Source: Apilactobacillus kunkeei DSM 12361 = ATCC 700308
GTDB lineage: Bacteria > Bacillota > Bacilli > Lactobacillales > Lactobacillaceae
Direction: 5' to 3'
Length of the DNA: 64,000 nucleotides
Assembly (NCBI RefSeq): GCF_001281265.1
Contig: NZ_JXDB01000001.1
Span: 24,945-88,944, forward strand
Both the position numbers and the translations under genes were made by a program. The notes beneath the pieces are model-generated. The model saw only the letters and a list, made by a program, of their open reading frames with translations. It was not told where the DNA came from and did not search any database. Below, in pieces: positions 16,214 to 25,214 of this stretch; position 1 is the stretch's first letter, and each line of letters starts with the position of its first letter.

Positions 16214-17351
16214 ATATATTTTTGATTTTGAGTACGATTGGTTTTAATAGTATTGGTGCCAAAATAGTAGTGAATATGATTACGGCGATTATTGTTGAGT
16301 AGTAATTATCTGAAATTATATTATTTTTTAAACCAATCTCAGCAATAATTAAACCAACTTCGCCACGACTAATCATTCCAACACCAATTTCAGTTGCTGA
16401 TAAACGACTGAATTTAAAGAAACGTGATCCTAAATATGCTCCTAAAAACTTAGTAATTACCGCAATAATGGATAATGATAGGAATAATGATATATTTTCT
16501 ATAATTCCTTTTATATTCATGTTAAGTCCAACGTTAACAAAGAAAACAGGGATGAATAACAAATTACTAAATTGATTCATATGTTGGTTAATTGATTCTT
16601 TGTATTTAGTTTTTCCCACTAATATTCCAGCAAAGAATGCACCGGTAATGGCACTGATTTGAACATGTTCAGCTAGAGAGGATAATAATAAACAAAGAAT
16701 TAATCCGAGTGTTGGTGCCAATTTAGTATTAATAGCAATTTTAATTTTTTTGACTAAGATGAATAAAAACCAAATCAAAATAAAGAATCCAATTTGCATT
16801 AATATCAAAATGATAATGTTAGAACTGCCTTGTGACGAATCAATACCCGTAAACGTAATAACGATACTTAATAACAGGATTGAGATGATATCATCCGCAA
16901 CTGCTGCCCCTAAGATGGTAATTCCCGATTCCGTATTTAGGGCCTTCATCGACTTTAGTACCGCAACCGAAATTGAAACGGATGTTGCTGCAAAAATGAC
17001 CCCGATAAAGAGACTTTCTGCATTTGATAGGTGAAATAATTTACTGGTATAAAAAATACCAATAACCGGAAAGACAATCCCTAGTATCGCAACAATAATA
17101 CTTGGTTTGAAGTATTTTTTGAGTAGATTTAAATCACTTTCTAACCCAGCGATAAACATTAATAAAATTACACCTAATTCAGCTAACGATGAAATTAAAC
17201 TTGTAGGTTTAACGATATTTAAAATTGCTGGTCCAATTATTATTCCAGCTACTAATTGTCCAACTACTGATGGCAGATTTATTTTTGCAAAAAGTGTTCC
17301 CATAATTAATGCGGACAACAAAATGATGGGAATTGATAAGATATAATTCAC
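16212..17351 (-). CDS. CPA2-type cation:proton antiporter, second copy
   Basis: 379 residues, 12 or so helices, paralogue of the protein at 11.8 kb with the same marks: VVGQLVAGIIIGP, VADDIISILLLS (Asp-Asp) and MISRGEVGLIIAE. Membrane exchange of H+ for Na+ or K+. GTG start at 17351 with AAGGAAG upstream. The two copies are divergent enough that they probably differ in ion or pH range, which is inference. Monocistronic. Confidence 0.88.
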   Translation of the reverse strand: MNYILSIPIILLSALIMGTLFAKINLPSVVGQLVAGIIIGPAILNIVKPTSLISSLAELGVILLMFIAGLESDLNLLKKYFKPSIIVAILGIVFPVIGIFYTSKLFHLSNAESLFIGVIFAATSVSISVAVLKSMKALNTESGITILGAAVADDIISILLLSIVITFTGIDSSQGSSNIIILILMQIGFFILIWFLFILVKKIKIAINTKLAPTLGLILCLLLSSLAEHVQISAITGAFFAGILVGKTKYKESINQHMNQFSNLLFIPVFFVNVGLNMNIKGIIENISLFLSLSIIAVITKFLGAYLGSRFFKFSRLSATEIGVGMISRGEVGLIIAEIGLKNNIISDNYYSTIIAVIIFTTILAPILLKPIVLKIKNI

Positions 17352-17469
17352 TAAATCTTCCTTTCAAGACTATTTAAAATGATTATAGTGGTTGCTCCTA
17401 ATTGTGTAAATGTCATTAAAATCATGCTTATAAATATGAAGGGATGCAAGGAGATACTTTGCAAAAATA

Positions 17470-17512
17470 AAGCAGGATCCTCGCTATCAAAGCGAAGTCC
17501 TGCTTTTTTTAA
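17470..17512. terminator. Strong hairpin with plus-strand T-run
   Basis: AAAGCAGGA...CTCGCT / AGCGA...TCCTGCTTTTTTT. It lies below the small minus-strand ORF, but the better T-run is on the plus strand, where no gene precedes it within 120 bases. Confidence 0.7.
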
Positions 17513-17528
17513 ATATTTATTGTAAGTT

Positions 17529-17747
17529 TTACGTTTTATTTTTGATTAATTTATTAATTAGCTTATATGCAGATACCCAAATAAGCATAAATAAAGTTAA
17601 AATAGCGATTCTTTCAATTGAATTTAAGTTATCAAGTTTAATACTGGATAAACCATTCGGTATTTTGTCACTGATTAGTGAATAGGGTGAATATTGCGGA
17701 AAAATTTTTGAAAACAAAAAACTGATGTAATAGGTCATTAAAACCAT
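17529..17747 (-). CDS. Doubtful small membrane ORF next to the element end
   Basis: 72 codons with one likely transmembrane segment near the C-terminus (IAILTLFMLIWVSAYKL). It has no ribosome site, and its first 10 or so codons lie inside the old tRNA terminator hairpin, so the N-terminus as read is not credible. It may be a shorter internal reading, a remnant, or not translated. Confidence 0.25.
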   Translation of the reverse strand: MVLMTYYISFLFSKIFPQYSPYSLISDKIPNGLSSIKLDNLNSIERIAILTLFMLIWVSAYKLINKLIKNKT

Positions 17748-17758
17748 TACATCAGTTT
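17716..17758 (-). terminator. Original tRNA-Lys terminator, displaced by integration
   Basis: Hairpin with arms AAAACTGATGTAAT / ATTACATCAGTTTTTT on the minus strand, directly after the left att copy. Before integration it would have followed the tRNA gene. Confidence 0.75.
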
Positions 17759-17780
17759 TATCAGTTATGGGCAGTCAGGG
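17759..17780. repeat. Left attachment site, 22-bp direct repeat
   Basis: 22 bases identical to 32787-32808. Thirteen match the 3' end of tRNA-Lys and nine lie just beyond it. Similarity fades just past the repeat (GAACC shared), consistent with a recombined tRNA end. Confidence 0.9.
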
Positions 17781-17855
17781 TTTTGAACCTTATATTTACA
17801 TAAATGCCGTAATATCAGTAATAGTAAGACTTTAGGGTGCTTCAAAATGGTTAAT

Positions 17856-17878
17856 TGAATGCCAAAATGAATGCCATT
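17856..17878 (+). repeat. Left arm-type repeats, likely integrase sites
   Basis: Two copies of GAATGCCA 12 bp apart. The 23-base block is repeated exactly at 32674-32696 near the other end. They lie 76 bp inside the left att site, between it and the integrase gene. Confidence 0.75.
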
Positions 17879-17881
17879 TGC

Positions 17882-19042
17882 CTAAAAATTAAGATAATTT
17901 ACTAATTTATCTACAGCATCTTTATTCTGTTGATCAGTAACATGAGTATATACATTCATAGTAGTTTGAACATCTTCATGTCCTAAACGCTCTTGAACTT
18001 CTTTGATTGAAGCACCTGATGCGAATAGTGCGGATGCATGAGTATGCCTAAAACCGTGAACCGTTATCTTGGTTAATCCATTTTCCTTGATAATCTTGTG
18101 TAGCCATTTAGCAGGTGTATTCAAACACTTGTGAGTGTTATGGACCGTAGCGAAGATTAATTGACTATTCTTGAACGTATTGAAGCCTAGCATTAAATAA
18201 CGTTGTTTCTGTTGAGTCCGCCACCTTTTTAGATAATTCAAGGTGGAAGTATCTAACAGGATTGTACGTCTACCTTTTTTAGTCTTAGGGGCTTGAACAA
18301 TTTGTTTACCCTTAATGCCTTGTGTTAGCGTCTTATTGATGCGGATAGTACCATTAGCAAAATCAACGTCATCCCACGTTAGAGCTAAGCATTCGCCCCG
18401 TCTTAATCCCGCAAATGCCAATACTCTGAACAGGGTAAATTTTTCTAATTCCTTATTAGCATCAATACAGTTGAAGAACTGAATTAATTGTTGCTTATTC
18501 CAGAAGTTAGCGAATTTATCGCCTTGCTCTTCTTGTTTTTTAGGGATGCTTACCAACTTACAAGGATTAGCATTACCACTATTCTCTATATAGCCTTCTT
18601 TAATGGCGTAATCAAATACCATTGATGTGTAGTGATACCACTTTGTAAATGTAGCAGGGGCAATCTTGAACCACTTATTGACCGCCTTTTGAACATCATT
18701 AATCTTGATTGTGCGGATGCGTTTATTACCAAATTCTACTAGAATATGATTTTTGAACATCCCCGCTGTCCTTGCAAATGTAGACTCACGAACGGTATTG
18801 ATATAGGCTTGATACCATTGTTTATATACATCTTCAAACTTAATATTATTTTCTTCCTTAATGCCACCTTGTGCAATTTCTAGCTCTAATCTAGATGCTT
18901 CAAGAGTGGCTTTTTTCTTTGTTGTGAACCCACGTCTAGTAGTCTTGATAGGTTTACCAGTTTGGGCATCAGTGCCCGCATATAGCTGAAATTTATATAA
19001 TTTCTCGCCATTTGCATTGGTGTAACTCTTGATACTTGCCAT
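17882..19042 (-). CDS. Tyrosine integrase of the element
   Basis: 386 residues. N-terminal AP2-like arm-binding domain (about 1-60, YKFQLYAGTDAQTGKPIKTTRRGFTTKKKA), SAM-like core-binding domain (about 65-160) and catalytic domain (about 180-380). Catalytic residues are R214 in GLRRGE, H329 and R332 in HGFRHTHA, H355 in LGHED and Y365 in NVYTHV. Full length. It lies 100 bp from the left att site, pointing toward it. It should cut the tRNA-Lys 3' end and bind the GAATGCCA arm repeats; this partner assignment is inferred. Confidence 0.95.
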   Translation of the reverse strand: MASIKSYTNANGEKLYKFQLYAGTDAQTGKPIKTTRRGFTTKKKATLEASRLELEIAQGGIKEENNIKFEDVYKQWYQAYINTVRESTFARTAGMFKNHILVEFGNKRIRTIKINDVQKAVNKWFKIAPATFTKWYHYTSMVFDYAIKEGYIENSGNANPCKLVSIPKKQEEQGDKFANFWNKQQLIQFFNCIDANKELEKFTLFRVLAFAGLRRGECLALTWDDVDFANGTIRINKTLTQGIKGKQIVQAPKTKKGRRTILLDTSTLNYLKRWRTQQKQRYLMLGFNTFKNSQLIFATVHNTHKCLNTPAKWLHKIIKENGLTKITVHGFRHTHASALFASGASIKEVQERLGHEDVQTTMNVYTHVTDQQNKDAVDKLVNYLNF

Positions 19043-19060
19043 AAAATCATCCCTTTAATA

Positions 19061-19080
19061 CCGTTGGGGAATGGTATGTA
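19061..19080 (+). repeat. Element-specific 20-bp motif, copy 1
   Basis: CCGTTGGGGAATGGTATGTA, between integrase and repressor genes. A near copy with two extra As is at 20558-20580, and an inverted, slightly different copy at 32614-32633. Function unknown. Confidence 0.5.
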
Positions 19081-19093
19081 TTGGGGGATGTAG

Positions 19094-19918
19094 TTAATCT
19101 TTGATGTTGAATTCTTTATATAATTTATCAATCTTCTTTTCTGTATCATACAAAATATTATTTATTTGTTTTTCAAGGCTTGGATTAATATTTTTTGCTA
19201 CTCGTACACTTCTATGTTCTCTATTCACTACATATATGAGTTTATATATTTTGTCTGCATATATATCTTCTATACTGTTTCTAACTAAGTTAAGCAATCC
19301 TTTATTGTCGGGTGTATATTCAGCAAAATGATTTTCTACAACGTCACGTATTATAAACATTAAAATATTTCTATCTTTAGGAGATACACCAGCACCTTTT
19401 GCCCTTTCTAAAGACAATTTTAAGTAATATTTCTCAGCTTCTTCTATATTTTGAGAAAAATAATTAGACAGAACTTCATTTTCTTTTTGAGTTAAATTGT
19501 TAAAATCTTTAACCCGAAATCCTTTAGGGTATCTAACAAAAGAGTCATTTAAAAATAATGAATTAATCTCACTAGCAGCCCTTAAAAAACTTTTGTCTTC
19601 ATACGACATTTCTTTTTTTAAATCACTATTATATTTATCTGCTGAATATGATAATGCAAATGATATTAAACTTTGTATTTTATCTTTTAAAGATCCATTT
19701 AATAGCTCTTCTTTTGAATAGCCACTTAGTTTACTTATTTCATCTAATCTTTCATCACTCGGTATAGATTTTCCCTTTTCCCACTTTGATATATTTCCCT
19801 TATTTGCTTTTGGATGAAATAAATTACCAAATTCTTCTTGGGTTTTCCCTAGATTTTTTCTCGTTTGTAGAATGGTATTTGATAAAAAGCTAACATTTAT
19901 ACTATTATCTCTTTCCAT
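19094..19918 (-). CDS. HTH (Xre/cI-type) repressor of the element
   Basis: 274 residues. The Xre helix-turn-helix is at about 10-68: LQTRKNLGKTQEEFGNLF, GNISKWEKGKSIPSDERLDEIS. The long helical C-terminal part has no recognised peptidase motif, unlike LexA-type cI. AAGGGGGG precedes the ATG. Divergent from the excisionase-like gene, with three 15-bp direct repeats between them. This matches master repressors such as Stl of satellites. De-repression by a helper-phage protein is known for PICIs and only inferred here. Confidence 0.85.
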   Translation of the reverse strand: MERDNSINVSFLSNTILQTRKNLGKTQEEFGNLFHPKANKGNISKWEKGKSIPSDERLDEISKLSGYSKEELLNGSLKDKIQSLISFALSYSADKYNSDLKKEMSYEDKSFLRAASEINSLFLNDSFVRYPKGFRVKDFNNLTQKENEVLSNYFSQNIEEAEKYYLKLSLERAKGAGVSPKDRNILMFIIRDVVENHFAEYTPDNKGLLNLVRNSIEDIYADKIYKLIYVVNREHRSVRVAKNINPSLEKQINNILYDTEKKIDKLYKEFNIKD

Positions 19919-19953
19919 TTTTACCCCCCTTTTTATATTTGGTTTTATATAAA

Positions 19954-20059
19954 GTTGTTCAATGTTGCTTGACTTTATTTTATGCTATGGTTATTATTTA
20001 GTCAATGAGTTGCTTAATGTTTCTCTTTTTATTTTTCATAATAAGTTGCTCGATGTTTC
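19954..20059. promoter_or_regulatory. Lytic-switch region: early promoter and three operator repeats
   Basis: Plus-strand promoter TTGACT (19969-19974), 17 bp, TATTAT (19992-19997). Three direct copies of GTTGYTYRATGTTKC are at 19954-19968, 20009-20023 and 20045-20059. The first abuts the -35 and also covers a TTGAAC -35 for the repressor on the minus strand; the others lie downstream of the -10. Fits repression of the early genes plus repressor self-control. Confidence 0.75.
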
Positions 20060-20080
20060 TTAAAGAAAGGAGATGACAAA

Positions 20081-20257
20081 ATGAATAACCAATATTTAAC
20101 TTATAAGGAAGCTATGAATTATATGAACATCCATAGCTATATTACATTAAATAAGATGATTGATGATGGCTTACCAGCTTTGAAAATTGGTAATGTTAAG
20201 CGAATTAGCAAGGATGAACTAGATAAATACCTTGCTTCTAAAACTGTTAGGGGATGA
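20081..20257 (+). CDS. Excisionase-like small DNA-binding protein
   Basis: 58 residues. LTYKEAMNYMNIHSYITLNKMIDDGLPALKIG followed by VKRISKDELDKYLASK is the excisionase/MerR-like winged-helix pattern. First gene after the early promoter, with AAGGAGATGACAAA before the ATG. Xis proteins direct the integrase toward excision and often sit in this position. Confidence 0.75.
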   Translation: MNNQYLTYKEAMNYMNIHSYITLNKMIDDGLPALKIGNVKRISKDELDKYLASKTVRG

Positions 20258-20261
20258 AGTT

Positions 20262-20531
20262 ATGGAAGTAAAGCTACCAAGTGCCCAAGAGCAAGAATTA
20301 TATAGCAGTATTCAAGGATTGCTATTAAAAGCAGTTGATGATGCCCAGAAGCTAACAGGCATTAATAATGATTGGATTAAGGGTAGGAAGAACGCTTGTA
20401 AGTATCTTCAAATATCAGACCAAACATTAACTAAATTTATTGATAGGGGGCTTAAATACCACCTTATTGATGATATGAATATTACTTTCTTTAGTAAGAA
20501 AGAGATTTCAGAATTCTTGAGAGCACAATAA
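20262..20531 (+). CDS. Small helix-turn-helix protein of the element
   Basis: 89 residues from ATG 20262, where AGGGG lies 8 bases upstream and overlaps the previous stop. The C-terminal half (GRKNACKYLQISDQTLTKFI ... ITFFSKKEISEFLRAQ) is again an excisionase-like winged helix. The N-terminal 40 residues are helical and unassigned. It could be a second directionality or replication-accessory factor. Confidence 0.65.
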   Translation: MEVKLPSAQEQELYSSIQGLLLKAVDDAQKLTGINNDWIKGRKNACKYLQISDQTLTKFIDRGLKYHLIDDMNITFFSKKEISEFLRAQ

Positions 20532-20557
20532 AAAAGCATGACTACTAAATAATAAAT

Positions 20558-20580
20558 CCGTTGGGGAAAATGGTATGTAG
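20558..20580 (+). repeat. Element-specific motif, copy 2
   Basis: Same motif as 19061-19080 with two extra A residues. The following 40 bases also resemble those after copy 1 (both contain GATG and AATTCTTTATA), so about 60 bp is duplicated across the two sites. Confidence 0.5.
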
Positions 20581-20637
20581 TTAGGATGATGTTTGTGTTG
20601 ATGATTTAATTCTTTATAGATTGGAGATGCTTAATAT

Positions 20638-21339
20638 ATGAAAAACATTAATAAAGTTGACGATTCATTAGGATTGGATTTATTGGGAAATGGAATTGTA
20701 TTTGCGAGTGATTTAAGTGAGAACGCAAAAATATATACTACCAATAAATCAATTTCAGATTTTGCACATATTGGAATGAAAGCTATAAATCAACTTATTG
20801 ATAAGTATGATAATGAGTTAAATGCTAAAGAAATTTCCCCATTTGAAATGGATAAATTAAATAGTCATAAAGTTGGTAGACCTAATAGAATTATTGGGCT
20901 AAATGAAGAAGATGCTATTTTTATTATTTCTCTTTTAAAAAATACTAAACAAGTTGTTAAGTTTAAACGTGCTTTATCAAAAGCATTTACTAGTATAAAA
21001 AAAGAATTATTAAAAAGACAAATTATTCATGTTCAAAGTAAACCTATTACCAAATCATTAGGGGATGCGATAAAAGATAATTCAAATATGAATGGCAGTC
21101 ATGATTATTTAAATTTGAATAAGCTGATATATAAAACAGCATTAGGAATTGATACTAGTAATTTAAGAAGGCAAAGAAACATCCCTAAAAATAATTCTAT
21201 ATCTAATTATTTAAGTACTGATGAGCAAGATATAGTTAATAAAGTTAAGAATGCGGTTATTGCTCTAAATATTTTGAATAAGGACTATGAAGAAATTAAA
21301 TTATCTATTTCTAATCAAAAGTCAAAAGAAAGTGATTAG
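20638..21339 (+). CDS. Rha-family phage regulatory protein
   Basis: 233 residues. The first 110 or so fit the phage Rha domain: NKSISDFAHIGMKAINQLIDKY and later GLNEEDAIFIISLLKNTKQVVKFKRALSKAFTSIKKEL. Rha proteins are lysogeny regulators or antirepressors in phages and satellites. GGAGAT is upstream. The C-terminal half is unassigned and Asn/Lys-rich. Confidence 0.75.
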   Translation: MKNINKVDDSLGLDLLGNGIVFASDLSENAKIYTTNKSISDFAHIGMKAINQLIDKYDNELNAKEISPFEMDKLNSHKVGRPNRIIGLNEEDAIFIISLLKNTKQVVKFKRALSKAFTSIKKELLKRQIIHVQSKPITKSLGDAIKDNSNMNGSHDYLNLNKLIYKTALGIDTSNLRRQRNIPKNNSISNYLSTDEQDIVNKVKNAVIALNILNKDYEEIKLSISNQKSKESD

Positions 21340-21341
21340 TG

Positions 21342-21482
21342 ATGCTTGAATATATTGTGAACCATATCTATTTAAATTCATTTGGTTTAATGATTTTAGT
21401 GCCAAGTATTTATTATTTAGGTAAATCAGTAGAAAAGCACGGATCATTGAAGGAATTCTTGAAGGATATTGAAGAAGATTAG
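21342..21482 (+). CDS. Small membrane-anchored peptide
   Basis: 46 residues, one hydrophobic helix (LNSFGLMILVPSIYYLG) and a charged tail (KSVEKHGSLKEFLKDIEED). Starts three bases after the Rha stop codon, so it is probably translated by coupling. The Shine-Dalgarno site is weak. Confidence 0.5.
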   Translation: MLEYIVNHIYLNSFGLMILVPSIYYLGKSVEKHGSLKEFLKDIEED

Positions 21483-21493
21483 GAGATGTAATA

Positions 21494-22147
21494 ATGAAAA
21501 CAGCTAAAGAAATTAGACAAATGCCGTTAGTAATGCAAATGTATGAAATGGCAAAAGAAAGCGGAGTCAAAATTAGCATTGGAGTCAAGATTAGCATTAA
21601 AGAAGCTTATAACACAGCAGTAGCATCTAATCTAGTAGATGAGCAAGGAGAAGCAACTAAATGGGCTATAGATAATGGAATGGTAGCAGAGGTGAAGACT
21701 AGTGATTTTGTACATTTAGACTATCCAAATTTTATTGGTAATTTATATGATGATTATGTAGAAGAAACTTCTTTAACTGATGAACCTATTATGAGTAATC
21801 GTGAATTCTACGAAATGATGTTGAGTGCTAACCTAGTTTATCCAGAAGGACTACCAACACCAAAGGCAACCAAAATGGATAAGGCAACGCTTTAAGACTG
21901 GATAACGTCAGATGAATTACAGGCTAAGATGACTGTTACTGAATTTATTGATGCTTGTGAACCATTGAAAAAATATGATGCTAAACACATTCAGAAAGTT
22001 GGAAATGGCTTTGGCTTTGATATGTCATTAGCATATGATCTGGCTAAGCGGGTTGTAAATGGGGAATTAGATGGTGATGTGGAAGCATCTAAAGCCATGA
22101 TGAAGCGACTTGAAGAGCAGTTTGGCAATGATATTGAACCTCTTTAA
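21494..22147 (+). pseudogene. Interrupted element gene, in-frame TAA
   Basis: Two open stretches in the same frame, 21494-21892 (133 residues) and 21896-22147, separated only by TAA at 21893. The residues after the stop (DWITSDELQAKM) read on smoothly into the second stretch. The first starts after AGGAGATGTAATA and could still be made as a 133-residue protein. A downstream ATG at 21929 has only a weak ribosome site. An 18-bp tandem repeat duplicates GVKISI near residue 24. Family not recognised. Either a nonsense-split gene or two separate small genes. Confidence 0.55.
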
Positions 22148-22163
22148 GAATAGGAGCATGAAC

Positions 22164-22295
22164 ATGAATACATTAGGGCATACAAAAAGAGCTACTATAC
22201 TTTGGACGGTGGTCAGTAGCTCTAATATTAAAAGGCTTGTCTATACAGCTTTTTACATCCCTATTGTAGCAAATTTAGGGGGGAACTTTGAATAA
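22164..22295 (+). CDS. Small ORF overlapping the next start, doubtful
   Basis: 43 residues from ATG 22164, with GGAG 7 bases upstream. The stop overlaps the next ATG as TAATG. The coding stretch contains the perfect inverted repeat AGAGCTACT / AGTAGCTCT, so the signal may be RNA structure and not protein. Confidence 0.35.
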   Translation: MNTLGHTKRATILWTVVSSSNIKRLVYTAFYIPIVANLGGNFE

Positions 22296-22570
22296 TGAAA
22301 GATAATAAACAATCAATAGAAATGCAATCAGATGATTTTAAATCTGAAATGATTAAGAAAAAACTATCACAAAGCTATTCAGCTATTAGAGATTATCTAA
22401 GCGTAATTGAGTTGAATTACAGAAATAAGTATGAGCAGATGAATTTAAGCAATCTAAGTGCTTTACTATTTGAAGATGGGGCATTCATACATTTAGATTA
22501 GCTATTAGAGACATCATCAGAATCAATAGATGATGCACTGATAAGCATGATTGAAGCTAAGAACAATTAA
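22295..22570 (+). pseudogene. Small element gene with in-frame TAG
   Basis: 68 codons to TAG at 22499, then 22 more open codons in the same frame (LLETSSESIDDALISMIEAKNN) to TAA at 22568. Good AGGGGGG site. Charged helical protein, not recognised. A 68-residue product is still possible. Confidence 0.5.
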
Positions 22571-22648
22571 GATTAGATAACTAAATTAGCACTAAAGACG
22601 GGACAGTTGATTTTGGTGCTTTTATTATTTTGGAAAGGTGGGACTGTT

Positions 22649-24907
22649 ATGAAATCCGATTTAGTTAAAGATACAACGCCATTAGAACAGCTTAATCCAT
22701 GGGATTATATTAAAGTGTTATCAAGTAACCATATTTTTATGTATCCACTTAAAAAAGGGACTAAAGAGCCCGCAATTAAGGCATGGAACGAGAATGCCAC
22801 TTATGATATTGGACAATTAGAAACATGGCTAAAACCAGACCAAAACGGCAATATTTCATATGATGTAGCTATGATACCATTGAAGAGCGGATTAATCACG
22901 ATTGATATTGATGATCCAAGTGAGCATGCTAATAGTACAGGCATGGAATGGATTAAAGAAAATGAACGAAATGGAAATAGATTGCATGAAAATAAAGTAG
23001 CTATTGAAAGAACTAAGAATAACGGACTTCACTATATCTATAGATATGATTTACCAAACGAAAGCATACCAACAGATTTAAAAATATCAGGTGTTGAAGT
23101 TAAAACTAATTCTACAATTATTTATCCAAGTGATAGTTATAAATTAATTACTAATAGCTTTTTAGACAATGTTTGTGTGCTTGCTAGTGATGAAATGGAT
23201 GTAATGCCTAAATGGCTTAAATCATCCGTAAATGATGCGATTTTAAAGCATGAACAAAACAAGCGAGCGAAATCAGAACATAATAAAGGTAAGAGCATTA
23301 ATCAAAAAGCTATGCAGTGGGTAATTAATTTTAATGAAATGTTATTAAATGGAATCCCAGAACATGAACGTAACGAGAGACTAACTAGCGTTACTGGTAG
23401 TTTGTTTCATACTGGTGCGGATAACAAAACAGTTTGGCAACAATTACAGTTGATCAATGATAAATTTGTATTTCCACCATTACCGAATAAAGAATTAAAG
23501 GGTATTTTCAACAGCATTGCTAAGAGAAATCATAGCATTATTAAAGCAACGGAATTAGATGATAAAGCTGAACAGAACCAACGGAATGCCCAATTAGCAT
23601 TTAATAATAACGGCAATCCTAGAACCAATTTTGCCACTAATTTTACTAATATTTGTGAATATGATGAGCATTTTAAATCATCAATCAAATATAACGAATT
23701 TATTAACTCAGTAGTTATTAAACATGGCGATACATGGAAACGGTGGGGAGATCTAGATGAAACCAGGATAAGGATTTACATTGAGCGTAAATACAATATG
23801 ACCGCAAATGTTCCTAGAACCATGTATCAAGGAATTGAAGAATACGCTTTAAAAAACACCTTTAATCCAGTTAAAGATTTAATCAACATTCAACAGTGGG
23901 ACGGTAAAAAGCGAGTTGATAGCCTATTTATTGATTATTTAGGTGCAGAAGATAATAATTACAATAGATTAGTTGCTCGTAAATTTATGGTTGGTGCGGT
24001 ATCAAGAGTATTTCATCCCGGCATTAAGTTTGATTTAATGCCTATTCTAACTGGAAAGCAGGGAATTGGTAAAAGTACGCTTGTTAGTAAACTAGCTAGT
24101 GGTTATTTTTTAGATAATCTAAGTAAAATGGATAGTAGTAACAAGGATGATACTATGAAATTGCAAGATAGTTGGATCATTGAAGTGGGCGAATTAGCAC
24201 CTTTTAAGAACTCAAAAACGGACAATGTAAAATCATTTGTCAGTGCTACTACAGATATTTACCGTAAACCATTTGGGCAGGCCAATAGCATTTATAAACG
24301 GCATAATGTATTTATCGGAACGACTAATGAACAACAATTCTTATCTGATAAAACTGGTAACCGTAGATATTTAACAGTTGAATGCGGAGTTAATGAAATA
24401 AAGAATAAACCAATAGATATTAGCAATAACACTTTATATCAAATATATGCAGAAGCTAAGCATCTTATGGAACAAGGTGAATTACTATATTTAACACCAG
24501 ATGAAGAAAAGACAGCTAACGAACAGCGAACTAAAAATGAAACCTATGAACCAGAAGATGAAGCAATCAAGGAATATCTAAACATGAAAGTACCTATTAA
24601 TTGGGATGATTATGATTTATTCCAAAGATCTAGTTATTATGAACGTGTATTTCAGAGTAATAGATATTCTAGTAATGAAGAAGATACGACCCCACTAAGT
24701 CAAGATGAATTAGTACCAATAACCGCAGTAGCAACTAGGGAACTATTGAGCATTCCATTAAACAAATTGAAAAATCCAAGCATCCAAGGAACGCAACAAT
24801 CATTAACTAAGAAGATTAGCTACACAATGAGTGGATTAGATGAATGGAAGCAGTCTAATAAAGTTAAATTGTTTGGAAGGTATGTTAGGGGATATAAGAA
24901 AAAGTAG
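22649..24907 (+). CDS. Primase / VapE-type helicase replication protein
   Basis: 752 residues. The N-terminal prim-pol domain (about 25-200; YPLKKGTKEPAIKAW, DVAMIPLKSGLITIDIDDP) makes primers. A PriCT-like helical region follows (about 230-305). The C-terminal VapE/D5-type helicase has Walker A GKQGIGKST near residue 469, Walker B-like WIIEVGEL and arginine-rich GNRRYLTVECG. This is the Rep architecture of PICIs, initiating element replication after induction. ATG 22649 is set by AAAGGTGG; an earlier TTG-like reading has no site. The putative origin follows immediately downstream. Confidence 0.9.
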   Translation: MKSDLVKDTTPLEQLNPWDYIKVLSSNHIFMYPLKKGTKEPAIKAWNENATYDIGQLETWLKPDQNGNISYDVAMIPLKSGLITIDIDDPSEHANSTGMEWIKENERNGNRLHENKVAIERTKNNGLHYIYRYDLPNESIPTDLKISGVEVKTNSTIIYPSDSYKLITNSFLDNVCVLASDEMDVMPKWLKSSVNDAILKHEQNKRAKSEHNKGKSINQKAMQWVINFNEMLLNGIPEHERNERLTSVTGSLFHTGADNKTVWQQLQLINDKFVFPPLPNKELKGIFNSIAKRNHSIIKATELDDKAEQNQRNAQLAFNNNGNPRTNFATNFTNICEYDEHFKSSIKYNEFINSVVIKHGDTWKRWGDLDETRIRIYIERKYNMTANVPRTMYQGIEEYALKNTFNPVKDLINIQQWDGKKRVDSLFIDYLGAEDNNYNRLVARKFMVGAVSRVFHPGIKFDLMPILTGKQGIGKSTLVSKLASGYFLDNLSKMDSSNKDDTMKLQDSWIIEVGELAPFKNSKTDNVKSFVSATTDIYRKPFGQANSIYKRHNVFIGTTNEQQFLSDKTGNRRYLTVECGVNEIKNKPIDISNNTLYQIYAEAKHLMEQGELLYLTPDEEKTANEQRTKNETYEPEDEAIKEYLNMKVPINWDDYDLFQRSSYYERVFQSNRYSSNEEDTTPLSQDELVPITAVATRELLSIPLNKLKNPSIQGTQQSLTKKISYTMSGLDEWKQSNKVKLFGRYVRGYKKK

Positions 24908-24910
24908 TTT

Positions 24911-25190
24911 GGATACACTAGGTACACTAAGGGTACGCTTGATTTAAGCTAAGTGTACCCTTTATAAATGTTGATATAATATCTATGAGTTGCTGTTGGG
25001 TACACTAGGTACACTAAATTACTTAAGTGTATAGAAAAAAGTTATTATATTTGTTCGTAACTATAATATATTGTTTAGTGCTATTTCAGCGTACCAAGTG
25101 TACCTATAGCTTATAACGGTTGTTATTATAACAATTACAGGCAGTACGATATGTTATTTATAAGTGTACCTTAGCGTACAAAGCGTACCC
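24911..25190. other. Putative replication origin: inverted iteron clusters around AT-rich DNA
   Basis: Left cluster 24911-25017 has GGTACACTA or close variants at 24911, 24921, 24931, 24998 and 25008, plus one inverted copy at 24951. Right cluster 25088-25190 has the reverse form AGTGTACC or AGCGTACC at 25088, 25096, 25162, 25171 and 25181. Between them, 25020-25085 is about 80 percent A+T. SaPI-type origins lie in the same place, next to rep, with the same two-cluster layout. Confidence 0.75.
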
Positions 25191-25214
25191 AAAAGATTGA
25201 TAGGAGATTAAAGA

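Noticed and set aside
24911..25190. CRISPR-like short repeats
   Set aside because: Repeats are about 9 bp, partly reversed and irregularly spaced, with no cas genes. They fit iterons.
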